Below, one piece after another: positions 1-7,606 of a stretch of DNA of 64,000 nucleotides (positions within the stretch are counted from its first letter, which is position 1; each line of letters starts with the position of its first letter). Below the pieces are notes generated by a model. The model searched no databases. It saw only the letters and a list, made by a program, of their open reading frames with translations, and was not told where the DNA came from. Where the stretch lies: the NCBI GenBank assembly GCA_903923395.1, contig CAIXXM010000051.1, positions 62,001 to 126,000 on the forward strand, read 5' to 3'. The position numbers and the translations under genes are program-made. Origin of the DNA: an uncultured Acidobacteriia bacterium. Lineage in GTDB: Bacteria > Acidobacteriota > Terriglobia > Bryobacterales > Bryobacteraceae.

Positions 1-923
1 CAGGTGTTGGATCGGAGAGCAGGGAGCCGATTCCCAAGCCCCAGACCACCAAACTGATTCCTAACATCCGCGGGACTCTTGGAAATTTTGTGATTGTCAT
101 CTTATTTAGGTCTGGCTGCCGCTGCTGGTCCAGTTGTAGAACACGATGATTGGCCGGTCAAGTAAGTTCACCGGTGAACTCACAGTGAACTGCCGGAGTT
201 AAGAGTGGCTGACCGGGCTCCCAGGAATCAGGAAATGGTGGCGGCTGGTGCAAGCAGGAACGGCGAAGCGACAATCGCGCGAATCGTGCTGTCATTCCAC
301 AGCTAGAACGCTACTCTGCTGTAGCTGGTGTCATATCGGCTCCCCCGCACTCGGCTGTTTCCAGCGAGAAATCCACGGGAATCGGCGGATCTTCCGTTCA
401 AGAGAACACGCAGTGGTACCCACGGGCGAAGCAACCCGATCTTGCGTGCGTCGCCGCGGCGTCCTAAGTTCCCGCCCGCATGCCTCTTCTCGAAGAGTCA
501 CTTCTACTCGGTCGGAGGAAGTGAATGCAGCGTCAAACACGCCGGGTAAAGCTTTTTGCTTGCCTTGTATCGAGTGAATCGTCGGAGCATTCTGCGGTGA
601 TCCATCTTCGGACAGCGATATCGATACGGAAGCTTGATTGGCCGTTTCGAGTCGATTTTCGTGCCACAGGTTTCTTAATAGCGGACCACGGGTCAATCGG
701 GGTGAGCGTCCGACGGCGCGCGGAATCAGCACGCGGAACTCCGCCCGACTTCTTTTGGGATCGAAACACTGCGTTTCAGAAGTAGGATGGACGACTGCAT
801 TGAAAGCTAACACGATCAGGTTAACTCGACTCCTGGAGTTTCACTCGCACGAAGAATTCGAATCCACAGCGGGATCACAGCCCGCCAGGCTCATAACTGC
901 AATGAAGTCTGTGCTGGTTTCCT
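1..923. other. Gene-poor region at window start
   Basis: No coding sequence can be supported here. Open frames on both strands overlap one another, have no convincing ribosome binding site, no hydrophobic or domain pattern, and a composition unlike the real genes further on. The only clear structure is a perfect 16-bp palindrome at 165-180, listed separately. The stretch may be a long intergenic region upstream of a gene lying to the left of the window, or decayed sequence. Confidence 0.5.
165..180. promoter_or_regulatory. Perfect 16-bp palindrome, possible operator
   Basis: The sequence AGTTCACCGGTGAACT is a perfect inverted repeat with no loop. A further half-site GTGAAC lies at about 184-189. 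A contiguous palindrome of this length in non-coding DNA fits a dimeric repressor site better than an RNA hairpin. No promoter elements or target gene could be identified, so the assignment is inference. Confidence 0.4.
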
Positions 924-997
924 TGGCTCCCCGACATGGATTCGAACCACGATTCACGCCTCCAAAGGGCGCTGTCCTACCGTTAGACGATCGGGGA
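924..997 (-). tRNA. tRNA-Gln (anticodon TTG)
   Basis: Read on the minus strand this folds into a full cloverleaf of 74 nt including an encoded CCA. The acceptor stem is TCCCCGA paired with TCGGGGA. The D arm holds GTC/GAC around TAACGGTAG. The anticodon stem is GCGCC/GGCGT with loop CTTTGGA, giving anticodon TTG. The T arm is CGTGG/CCATG around TTCGAAT. The D-arm and loop sequence closely resembles bacterial tRNA-Gln. It is divergent from the selenocysteine tRNA, 57 bp away. Confidence 0.93.
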
Positions 998-1054
998 GTG
1001 TCTTCGCTATTGCTCCGACAAGACCAGTTTAACCTACGCTGCTACAATCACCAA

Positions 1055-1149
1055 GGAAGCCAGTCTTGGCCGGTGCTGGGTCCGGGCTTCAAACCCGGCG
1101 GGCGTCACTGAGTGTCGCTGGTGGGTTCGACTCCCACTGGCTTCCGCCA
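1055..1149 (+). tRNA. selC: tRNA-SeC (anticodon TCA), selenocysteine tRNA
   Basis: This is a 95-nt tRNA, the same length as Escherichia coli selC. The acceptor stem has 8 bp (GGAAGCCA with TGGCTTCC) followed by G and an encoded CCA. The T arm is GTGGG/CCCAC with loop TTCGACT. The anticodon stem CCGGG/CCCGG encloses CTTCAAA, so the anticodon is TCA, which reads UGA. The D stem can form 6 bp (CTTGGC/GCTGGG with wobble pairs), and a long variable arm forms around 1101-1117. The 8+5 acceptor/T stack, long D stem and TCA anticodon are diagnostic for bacterial tRNA-Sec. No selA, selB or selD is visible in the window. The J-domain gene starts 21 nt downstream. Confidence 0.95.
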
Positions 1150-1170
1150 AGCCTTTTCTATCCCGATCCA

Positions 1171-2226
1171 ATGCCCGACCAACCGACTCATGGCGACGTC
1201 ACCTACTACGACCAGCTCGGGGTCGAACGCACCGCCACCACTGAAGAAATTCGCCGTGCTTACCGCAGTCTCGTCAAAATCCTGCACCCTGATCACCAGA
1301 CGGATCCGGAACTCAAACAAGCCGCCGAAAAGCAACTGCTCCGCCTTAACCGGATGCACTCTGTCCTCTGTGACCCCACCCAAAGGGCAGCCTATGACCA
1401 GTACCTCGTAGACGAAGTTGCCCCTCCGATTCCAGTCGAGGAGGATGACCACAAAGTCAAACTCCGCAAATTCCTCATCCGCGCTGGTTTCCTCGCCGCT
1501 GCCCTGATGACGCTCGCTCTGATCTTCTGGCTTGGGTCGCAGAGCTCACCCTCGGAAATTCCCTCCACCCCTGTTGGGAAACAGACTGCTGCCAGAGGCG
1601 CGGAACTGGACAACCTTCGCAAACAATTGCAGCAAACCACCAAAGAGCGCGACCAGGCCAGAGCCGAGCTGGCGCAATTCCGCACCCCTGTCCGCACCGG
1701 ACTCACAACAGGAAGAGTGCAGTTCCCGCCCCTGCCCGTCGGCCAGAGCAAGCCCGCAGTGCCCGTGATGACGGAACTTCCCGCCACGGCCGCCGCCATG
1801 CCGCAACTGCCGGTTCCTCCTCCCGCTTTGCCGGATGCAGCAGCCCAGCCTGTTACCAGAAAGCTGGCCGGACTCTGGATTTATGTCCGCCCCAAAGAAG
1901 GCCAGCGCAATGAGAACAAGCTGCTCTATCTGCCCGAGTTCATTGAAATGACCATCAAAGATGACAACGGCAATCTGCACGGGAAATACCGGGCCCGCTA
2001 CCGTGTGCCGGACCAGCCTCTTTCCCCGGACGTAAACTTCGAATTCACCGGCAAGAATATCAACGGTTCCTGCGCCTGCAACTGGACCGGCATCGGTGGC
2101 GCCCGCGGCCCCATCAACCTTCAAATCACCACTGACAACCGCCTTCGCTTTGACTGGTTTGCAACGGAACGGGGCCAGCAGGGTCTCACCAACGGCACGG
2201 CCGTTTTGATCCGGCGCCCGGAGTAG
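1171..2226 (+). CDS. J-domain (DnaJ-like) membrane protein
   Basis: A 351-residue protein. Residues 11-78 form a J domain with the HPD tripeptide at 39-41, so it should stimulate an Hsp70 (DnaK). There is no Gly/Phe region or zinc finger, so it is not DnaJ itself. A transmembrane helix lies at about 102-124, followed by a short coiled coil (about 145-170), a Pro/Ala-rich linker and a beta-rich C-terminal domain (about 230-350) that I do not recognise. The inferred topology is a cytosolic J domain with a C-terminal part outside. The frame is open upstream through selC, but ATG 1171 is the first start that does not overlap the tRNA. It is convergent with the next gene. Confidence 0.8.
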   Translation: MPDQPTHGDVTYYDQLGVERTATTEEIRRAYRSLVKILHPDHQTDPELKQAAEKQLLRLNRMHSVLCDPTQRAAYDQYLVDEVAPPIPVEEDDHKVKLRKFLIRAGFLAAALMTLALIFWLGSQSSPSEIPSTPVGKQTAARGAELDNLRKQLQQTTKERDQARAELAQFRTPVRTGLTTGRVQFPPLPVGQSKPAVPVMTELPATAAAMPQLPVPPPALPDAAAQPVTRKLAGLWIYVRPKEGQRNENKLLYLPEFIEMTIKDDNGNLHGKYRARYRVPDQPLSPDVNFEFTGKNINGSCACNWTGIGGARGPINLQITTDNRLRFDWFATERGQQGLTNGTAVLIRRPE

Positions 2227-2233
2227 GCCCGGT

Positions 2234-3139
2234 TTACTTCGCTGCCCGGGCCTGAAAATAGGCCGCAGTAGCCTGCGCAATCCGGCCGATCGCTTCTTCC
2301 AACTGTCCGCCCTCCCCATAGTGGTCGCCGTCAAAAATGGAAATCACCACACGGTTCTTCGGGCCGAGTTCCAGCACACCAACATCGTTCCCGATGTAAG
2401 GCAGGAAGTCCCCTGTCTTGTGTGGCACCGGAACGTTGGAAAGGAATCTCGGAATACGGGTGCGGTAAAGCTGTCCGCGCATGATCTGCAGCATCTGTCT
2501 GGAGGACTCCTCATCCACCAGCATCCCTTTCTCCATCATTTCGAGCAGCGTGCCGATATCTTTGGCGCTAGATAGTCCGTAAGGGGTCTTCTTCGAGCGG
2601 TAGAACTCCACCGTGCTGGGGGCCGCCCGAAGCGCCGCGAACCAGGCGCTGCCCGGCGCCACCGCACGTGTATTCTTCAGGCCAAGGCCGGACATCCTCT
2701 GGTTCACGGCTTCGATGCCGCCAGTCATGCGGAAGAGCAGATCCGTGGCGGTATTGTCACTTACGATGATCATGAGTGTAACCAGATCTTTGACCGTGAC
2801 CACAGTGCCGGGGTCGAGGGACCGCAGCACGCCTGTACCCGGACGCGAATCCTCCCTGGTTACCGTATAGCGGTCCGCGAGCTTGAGCCTGCCTTCTTTG
2901 ACCTGATAGAAAACCTCAGCCATGAGCGGGATCTTGATGACGCTCATCGTATCCATCTGCCGGTCGGGGTCGAAGGCGATTTCTTCTTCTGTGTCGATGT
3001 TACGGATGTAAATACTCCACGTAGCATTGACGGATTTTGTCATACGCTCAATGGAGCCTTTCAACTGATCAAGTGGTGCCTGCACGGGACGCTGTGCGAA
3101 CAGGGCTGTGGCAAAGAAGAAAGTAAGATACCGGAGCAT
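2234..3139 (-). CDS. Class A beta-lactamase-like serine hydrolase, exported
   Basis: A 301-residue protein with an N-terminal signal peptide (about 1-16). It carries the three active-site motifs of the class A beta-lactamase/penicillin-binding fold: SVIK (Ser66, Lys69), SDN (127-129) and KTG (241-243). The omega-loop Glu of class A enzymes (Glu166 in ABL numbering, in ExxLN) is not visible: the segment about 35 residues after SDN reads VAPGSAWF. Deacylation is therefore probably slow or different, and a role as a resistance enzyme should not be assumed; a peptidoglycan-related or esterase role is equally possible. Length is near the class A norm. It lies 54 bp downstream of the amidohydrolase gene on the same strand. 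Confidence 0.8.
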   Translation of the reverse strand: MLRYLTFFFATALFAQRPVQAPLDQLKGSIERMTKSVNATWSIYIRNIDTEEEIAFDPDRQMDTMSVIKIPLMAEVFYQVKEGRLKLADRYTVTREDSRPGTGVLRSLDPGTVVTVKDLVTLMIIVSDNTATDLLFRMTGGIEAVNQRMSGLGLKNTRAVAPGSAWFAALRAAPSTVEFYRSKKTPYGLSSAKDIGTLLEMMEKGMLVDEESSRQMLQIMRGQLYRTRIPRFLSNVPVPHKTGDFLPYIGNDVGVLELGPKNRVVISIFDGDHYGEGGQLEEAIGRIAQATAAYFQARAAK

Positions 3140-3193
3140 AAGAAAGTATCCAACTTCCGGGTAGCATTTGGGAAGCGATTTCCGTGGCTGATG

Positions 3194-4495
3194 TTAGGGT
3201 CGGTTCTTATACTTCTCGTATAACTGCTTCTGGCGTGTGTCGATACTTACCGGCTTGCCGTCAATGAACACGTAGCTCACTTTGGTATTCGCTTCCATCG
3301 GGTCGCCATCAGTAACAATCAGATCCGCCACTTTGCCTTCGTCAATGGAACCGTAGCGCTTGCCGAGACCGAAGATTTCGGCGGCATTGAGTGACACGGC
3401 TTTGAACGCTTCGTCGTGCGGGAGTCCGTAACCCACAGCAGCGGCCGCCTGGTAGGGAAGGTTCCGGGTGGAAAGCGCGCTGAACGTGGCGATGCAGAAC
3501 TTCACTCCGCCTTTGTAGAGCAGCCCCGGCGTGGTGTTACTGCGGTCGTAGGGATCATCTTCATCGAGCGGCAGCGACAGGGTGGGGCCCAGCACGACCG
3601 GGATATTCTTCGCCTTCAGCAGTGGAATTGCTTTGTATGCTTCATAACCATCTGCCAGGATCATCTTGATCTTCTGTTTGTCCGCCCAGGCCACCGCTTC
3701 CCGGATTTCGCGCTCGCGCACCGCCGTAATCAGCAGAGGCTTGGTCCCTTCGAGCACAGGCAACAGCGCTTCATAGCGGAGATCCTGCGCCACGTTCTTC
3801 CCCTTCATCTGCCGGGAACGACGGTAGCGCCGGGCATCTTCGAAGAACTTGTTCAGCGCCCGCAGTTTGACGTCGTACTCCTGTTTTGCCTCGGCATAGG
3901 GGCGCGGTTCCGGTTCGAGCGGTTCGTCATCGTCCTCTTCCGGTTCATATTTGCGGCGCGGCAGCAGCTCAATGGCGGGGAAGCGCAAGTGGATGGCGGT
4001 AAAGCTGTCCGCGACCATCGCGTCGTTCGTTCCCGGCTGCATGTGGACCAGTGACATCTGTCCGGCGAGCAGTTCGCCATCCGGCATTTCAATCACGGTG
4101 GTGACGCCGTTGGCGCGCGCGCCGGGAATGTGCTGGTTTTCGGGATTGATGGCCGTTGCCGCACGGATCTGCGGGTTGAAGAGCCCCATCTCCTTCGCGT
4201 CTGAGGCCTGGTCGGCGGAGGGCTTCTGCAGCCCGATGAAGGAGGCGGCATCGATCATGCCGGGGTAAACGTGCTGGCCGGTGATATCGATCACCTGCAC
4301 GCCTTCCGGTGCCGTGAGATTCTTGCCTACGCCCACAATCTTGCCATTCCGGACCAGCACCGAACCGCTTTCAATCGTGGCACCGGAGACCGTATGGACC
4401 GTGCCGCCCTGCAAGAGAAAAGCCCCTGTGTCGGGAGGCGTGTTCTGGGCTGTTGCCGCAGTAACAAAAAGAGCAAAAGTGAAGTTACGAAGCAT
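3194..4495 (-). CDS. Amidohydrolase-like protein lacking the HxH metal motif, exported
   Basis: A 433-residue protein with a signal peptide ending near residue 16. The N-terminal beta-sandwich and the C-terminal segment (FGLGKRYGSIDEGKVADLIV, then DGDP and IDGKPV) are typical of the imidazolonepropionase/dihydroorotase-like amidohydrolase superfamily. Where the family has PGxIDxHxH, this protein reads PGMIDAASF at 78-86, so both strand-1 metal-ligand histidines are replaced. An acidic, Pro-rich insert (EPEEDDDEPLEPEPRP) lies near residue 185. It is probably a non-catalytic or altered-metal paralogue. Its start codon overlaps the end of the upstream small gene by 11 nt, suggesting translational coupling. 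Confidence 0.78.
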   Translation of the reverse strand: MLRNFTFALFVTAATAQNTPPDTGAFLLQGGTVHTVSGATIESGSVLVRNGKIVGVGKNLTAPEGVQVIDITGQHVYPGMIDAASFIGLQKPSADQASDAKEMGLFNPQIRAATAINPENQHIPGARANGVTTVIEMPDGELLAGQMSLVHMQPGTNDAMVADSFTAIHLRFPAIELLPRRKYEPEEDDDEPLEPEPRPYAEAKQEYDVKLRALNKFFEDARRYRRSRQMKGKNVAQDLRYEALLPVLEGTKPLLITAVREREIREAVAWADKQKIKMILADGYEAYKAIPLLKAKNIPVVLGPTLSLPLDEDDPYDRSNTTPGLLYKGGVKFCIATFSALSTRNLPYQAAAAVGYGLPHDEAFKAVSLNAAEIFGLGKRYGSIDEGKVADLIVTDGDPMEANTKVSYVFIDGKPVSIDTRQKQLYEKYKNRP

Positions 4496-4790
4496 CCTCG
4501 ATAGCCTTCTGGAGGAAGTAATTCAACTGTTCCTCAGTCAATTCTGTTGAAATAAACAATTCCTGCCGGGCACCGTTGCAAAGGGCGATGGCCTTCCAGC
4601 CATTCTGCACCGGCACGGTAATCCGGATCTTGACCGGCCCCTTCGCATCGCGGACCGGGCGGATGACACCGGGAATGATGGAGCGTATGTCCTCTTCCGC
4701 CACCAGCTTGTTCAGCACCGGGCGCAGGTTGTCGAGAATACTATGCTCGATTTTGAGCTTGCCCTGCGCGGTCCGAAGCCGGAATGCCAT
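4485..4790 (-). CDS. Small conserved protein, possibly DUF2103-like
   Basis: A 101-residue soluble protein with no signal peptide or membrane segment. Its pattern (basic N-terminal strand, EHSILDNLRPVLNKL helix, IIPGVIRP, then RITVPVQNGWKAIA and an FISTELTEEQLNYF helix) resembles my recollection of the small DUF2103 family of putative metal-binding proteins, but I cannot confirm this. The single Cys and few His argue against a typical metal site. It overlaps the amidohydrolase start by 11 nt and is divergent from the Uma2 gene, so a promoter should lie between 4791 and 4837. Confidence 0.6.
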   Translation of the reverse strand: MAFRLRTAQGKLKIEHSILDNLRPVLNKLVAEEDIRSIIPGVIRPVRDAKGPVKIRITVPVQNGWKAIALCNGARQELFISTELTEEQLNYFLQKAIEDAS

Positions 4791-4837
4791 CTGAAACTAT
4801 AGTACGGCAGAACAAAACGCGCGATACTGGATGCATT

Positions 4838-5380
4838 ATGGCCGCTGTCGCCGAAGCCAAACTCGCGTTGGATGCGTTCCACGCCCGCTACGGGCAAGAG
4901 AAGCCCTACTTCGAGTTTTGGGACGGGGAGGCCATCCAGAAAAGCATGCCCACTGGAATTCACGGGCTCATTCAAATCATCCTGGGCCAGTTACTTTTTG
5001 AAGCAGGATTACTTTCCGCTGTCGAGGTCCGGCTGAAACTGCGGGAGGCATTCGAACCGGTTCCCGATGTGATCGCATCCGCCGGAACCGCGATTTTCCC
5101 CTTTCCAACGCAGCCGTTTGAAGTGGTGATTGAAGTTCTTTCTCCCAGTGATTCTTTCCACCATCTGGTTCGGAAGTGCCAGAAGTACGAACTTTGGGGC
5201 ATTGAACGTGTGGTTTTGATCAATCCGGAGACACGGGAAGTGTGGGCCATGGTCCGCGGCGATCTGCAGCATACTGATTTCATCGCGCGCAGCGGAGCCA
5301 AGTGCATCACTACTGAAGCTCTGTGGGGCGAACTCGACCGCCGCCTCGCGATGTTCCCCGGGCTTACACTGGAGGCGTGA
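4838..5380 (+). CDS. Uma2 family (DUF820) putative endonuclease
   Basis: A 180-residue protein of the Uma2/DUF820 family, which has a PD-(D/E)XK nuclease fold. The visible core is VPDVIAS (Asp about 77) followed about 20 residues later by VIEVLSPSD (Glu about 99) and then an amphipathic helix (KCQKYELWGIERVVLIN), as in family members. The in-vivo role of this family is unknown. ATG 4838 is preferred because the longer frame from 4784 would overlap the divergent gene's start. The stop overlaps the GTG start of isocitrate dehydrogenase (GTGA at 5377-5380), so the two are probably co-translated. A second Uma2 gene is at 10267. Confidence 0.82.
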   Translation: MAAVAEAKLALDAFHARYGQEKPYFEFWDGEAIQKSMPTGIHGLIQIILGQLLFEAGLLSAVEVRLKLREAFEPVPDVIASAGTAIFPFPTQPFEVVIEVLSPSDSFHHLVRKCQKYELWGIERVVLINPETREVWAMVRGDLQHTDFIARSGAKCITTEALWGELDRRLAMFPGLTLEA

Positions 5381-6381
5381 GCCACCACATTACTCTCCTG
5401 CCTGGCGACGGCATCGGTCCTGAAGTCGCGGATGCAACTGTAAAAGTGATTGAAGCCCTTGGCGTGGACGTGGTTTGGGACCGCGTCGACATTGGGGTGG
5501 AGGCAGAACGGGCCACAGGCAAGTTCCTGCCGGACACGGTTTATGAATCTCTTGAGAAGACGAAGATTGCGCTGAAAGGGCCCGTTGGCACGCCGATTGC
5601 CAAGGGCCATCCGAGCGTCAACGTCGCGCTGCGCAAGCACCTGAATCTCTTCGTCAATTTCCGCCCGGTGAAGATGCTGCCCGGGTTGCGGACCCGCTAC
5701 TCGGATGTGCCCATCGACCTCGTCATTTTCCGCGAGAACACGGAAGATCTCTACAGCGGCATTGAGCACGAAGTGGTAACCGATGTGGTTGAGAGCCTGA
5801 AGGTCATAACGAAGACAGCCTCCATGCGGATCGCGAAAGCTGCCTTCGAATGGGCCGTACTCGAAGGCCGCCACAAAGTAGTGGCGGTTCACAAGGCCAA
5901 CATCATGAAGATGTCTGATGGCCTTTTCCTCCGGTGCTGCCGGGAAGTCGCGGCGGGCTTCCCGCAGATCGAGTATGGCGAGTTGATTGTCGATAACGCC
6001 TGCATGCAACTGGTGATGCGGCCGGAGACTTTCGATGTGCTGGTGACAACGAATCTCTACGGTGACATCGTCAGCGACCTCACAGCCGGCCTGGTTGGCG
6101 GACTCGGGATTGTTCCCGGTGCCAATCTGGGGGACACCTGCGCGGTGTTTGAAGCCGTGCACGGCTCAGCTCCGGATATCGCAGGCAAAGGCCTGGCGAA
6201 CCCGACGGCACTCATGCAATCGGCACGGCTCATGCTTTCGCGCTTGGGCGAACGCGAAGCCGCACGCAGAATGCAAAAAGCCATCGAGGCAGTGTATGCC
6301 GGAGGCAAGCACCTGACACACGACGTCGGCGGGTCTGCGGGAACCAAGGAGTTCACGCAGGCTGTTATCGACAAACTCTAA
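5377..6381 (+). CDS. icd: Isocitrate dehydrogenase, NAD-type (isocitrate/isopropylmalate family)
   Basis: A 334-residue beta-decarboxylating dehydrogenase. The N-terminus ITLLPGDGIGPEV is the family signature. RENTEDLYSG carries the substrate-binding Arg and the Glu/Asp-Leu-Tyr segment of isocitrate enzymes. HKANIMKMSDG holds the catalytic Lys, and TTNLYGDIVSDL the metal-binding Asp. HGSAPDIAGK and ANPTA near the nucleotide site fit NAD-dependent isocitrate dehydrogenases; homoisocitrate dehydrogenase is the main alternative. GTG 5377 is preferred over an in-frame start at 5323 because it begins exactly at the family N-terminus, overlaps the upstream TGA by 3 nt and has GGAG just ahead. Role: TCA cycle, isocitrate to 2-oxoglutarate. 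Confidence 0.88.
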   Translation: MSHHITLLPGDGIGPEVADATVKVIEALGVDVVWDRVDIGVEAERATGKFLPDTVYESLEKTKIALKGPVGTPIAKGHPSVNVALRKHLNLFVNFRPVKMLPGLRTRYSDVPIDLVIFRENTEDLYSGIEHEVVTDVVESLKVITKTASMRIAKAAFEWAVLEGRHKVVAVHKANIMKMSDGLFLRCCREVAAGFPQIEYGELIVDNACMQLVMRPETFDVLVTTNLYGDIVSDLTAGLVGGLGIVPGANLGDTCAVFEAVHGSAPDIAGKGLANPTALMQSARLMLSRLGEREAARRMQKAIEAVYAGGKHLTHDVGGSAGTKEFTQAVIDKL

Positions 6382-6392
6382 GTGCAGGGGAC

Positions 6393-6539
6393 TTACCCCA
6401 TATACTTCATCGCGGCCAGAATGCCGCCAAACAGCAGCAGTGAGACACCGGCTACACTGCCGTATAACATCATCCGCTCCCTGGGCGAGCTTTGCGCCTT
6501 CAGGTCATGCTTCAGTGTTTCGTCCAGGCTATCGAACAT
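6393..6539 (-). CDS. Small single-span membrane protein (48 aa)
   Basis: A 48-residue protein starting MFDSLDETLKHDL, with a hydrophilic amphipathic N-terminal half (about 1-24) and one transmembrane helix (about 25-45, LYGSVAGVSLLLFGGILAAM). ATG 6539 has a good GGAGG site 6 nt upstream, which distinguishes it from the longer frame that runs into the aldo/keto reductase gene. It is convergent with isocitrate dehydrogenase, 11 nt apart, and lies downstream of the reductase on the same strand. Function unknown. Confidence 0.6.
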   Translation of the reverse strand: MFDSLDETLKHDLKAQSSPRERMMLYGSVAGVSLLLFGGILAAMKYMG

Positions 6540-6636
6540 GGGCAACCTCCACGGGGAAACGTAATCGTTTCGACCTGATATTACTCCAGAGATATCCCAA
6601 AGGGAAGCGTTTTCTTTGGTATGAGTGCAACCGTTT

Positions 6637-7599
6637 TTAACGGTTGTACTTCGGCGTAATCCCGCGCAGGCCCTTCCAGACCGTCTCGCAGGTTTCCAGT
6701 AATTCAATGGGCAATGGTCCATCCTGCAGCGCCGCCAGATTCTGCTCCAGTTGCTCTGCACGGGATGCACCCAGGATCACGCATTCTACTTCCGTGTGAT
6801 GCCAAACCCAGTTCAGTGCGGTACTCACCAGTGTCCGGCCTTCCTTAGTGGCGGCTGCCTGTAACTCATCCACCGCAGCAAAGTAAGCCGGGTGCCAGTA
6901 ACGGTCCAGATATAGCTGGTTGTTGTCAAAACGGCTGCCTTCGAGCGGGCGGCTCTGTTGCTGCTTGCCCGTCAACAGTCCGCCGGCCAGGGGATTATAG
7001 ATACAGTTCGAGATACCGAAGCGCTTGCACATGGCAAGATACTCCTGCTCAATGCCGCGCGCGAGCATGTTATACATCGGCTGACCCACAGTCGGCGGTA
7101 CATAGCCATGTTTCTCAGAAAGCCATAACATCTCTGTCACCTGCCAGGAGGCATAATTCGAGAATGCCGGGTATCTTACTTTGCCCGCTTTGACGATCTC
7201 ATCCATCGTCGCCAGGGTCTCTTCGATATCTACGGTGTGGTCCGGCATATGCAGATAGTAGAGGTCGAGATAGTCCACGTTGAGCCGCTGCAGGGTTTCG
7301 TCCACGGCCCGCAGCATGGCACGCCGGCTCAGCCCTTCCAGACCATCGGCCATCTTCGCGCGGACCTTGCTCGCGAGCACAATCTTGTCGCGCTTTCCGG
7401 CCAGGCACTTGCCAAGAATCCGCTCTGCCTCGCCGTTGTTATACATGTTCGCGGTATCGAAGAAGTTGATCCCGTGATCGATGCATAGGTCAACCATGCG
7501 CTGCGAGGCAGCCTGATCGGCCTGCGAGCCGAAGGTCATGGTGCCGAAGCAGGCGCGCGAAACGTTGAGTCCGGTCTTGCCAAGAGTTCTCATCTGCAT
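6637..7599 (-). CDS. Aldo/keto reductase
   Basis: A 320-residue TIM-barrel oxidoreductase. The catalytic tetrad is visible as Asp48 (FFDTANMY), Tyr53, Lys78 (LASKV) and His117 (YYLHMPD). The N-terminus RTLGKTGLNVSRACFGTMTFG is typical of the YajO/Tas-like potassium-channel-beta branch, which use NADPH to reduce aldehydes or ketones. Substrate cannot be predicted. A perfect 8-bp inverted repeat (CAACCGTT/AACGGTTG) covers its stop codon at 6628-6646 but has no T-tract. The gene follows the GT-C-like protein by 7 nt on the same strand. Confidence 0.9.
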   Translation of the reverse strand: MQMRTLGKTGLNVSRACFGTMTFGSQADQAASQRMVDLCIDHGINFFDTANMYNNGEAERILGKCLAGKRDKIVLASKVRAKMADGLEGLSRRAMLRAVDETLQRLNVDYLDLYYLHMPDHTVDIEETLATMDEIVKAGKVRYPAFSNYASWQVTEMLWLSEKHGYVPPTVGQPMYNMLARGIEQEYLAMCKRFGISNCIYNPLAGGLLTGKQQQSRPLEGSRFDNNQLYLDRYWHPAYFAAVDELQAAATKEGRTLVSTALNWVWHHTEVECVILGASRAEQLEQNLAALQDGPLPIELLETCETVWKGLRGITPKYNR

Positions 7600-7606
7600 G
7601 AAAACA

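Noticed and set aside
331-813. 160-residue minus-strand open frame in the start region
   Set aside because: No ribosome binding site, no domain or hydrophobic pattern, and several overlapping frames of similar length on both strands, as expected from random sequence.
4972-6162. 396-residue antisense frame over Uma2 and isocitrate dehydrogenase
   Set aside because: It is the complementary frame of two well-supported genes and its translation is His/Arg-rich with no recognisable domain.
6628-6646. CAACCGTT/AACGGTTG hairpin at the aldo/keto reductase stop considered as a terminator
   Set aside because: Low GC in the stem and no T-tract on the minus strand, so intrinsic termination is not supported.
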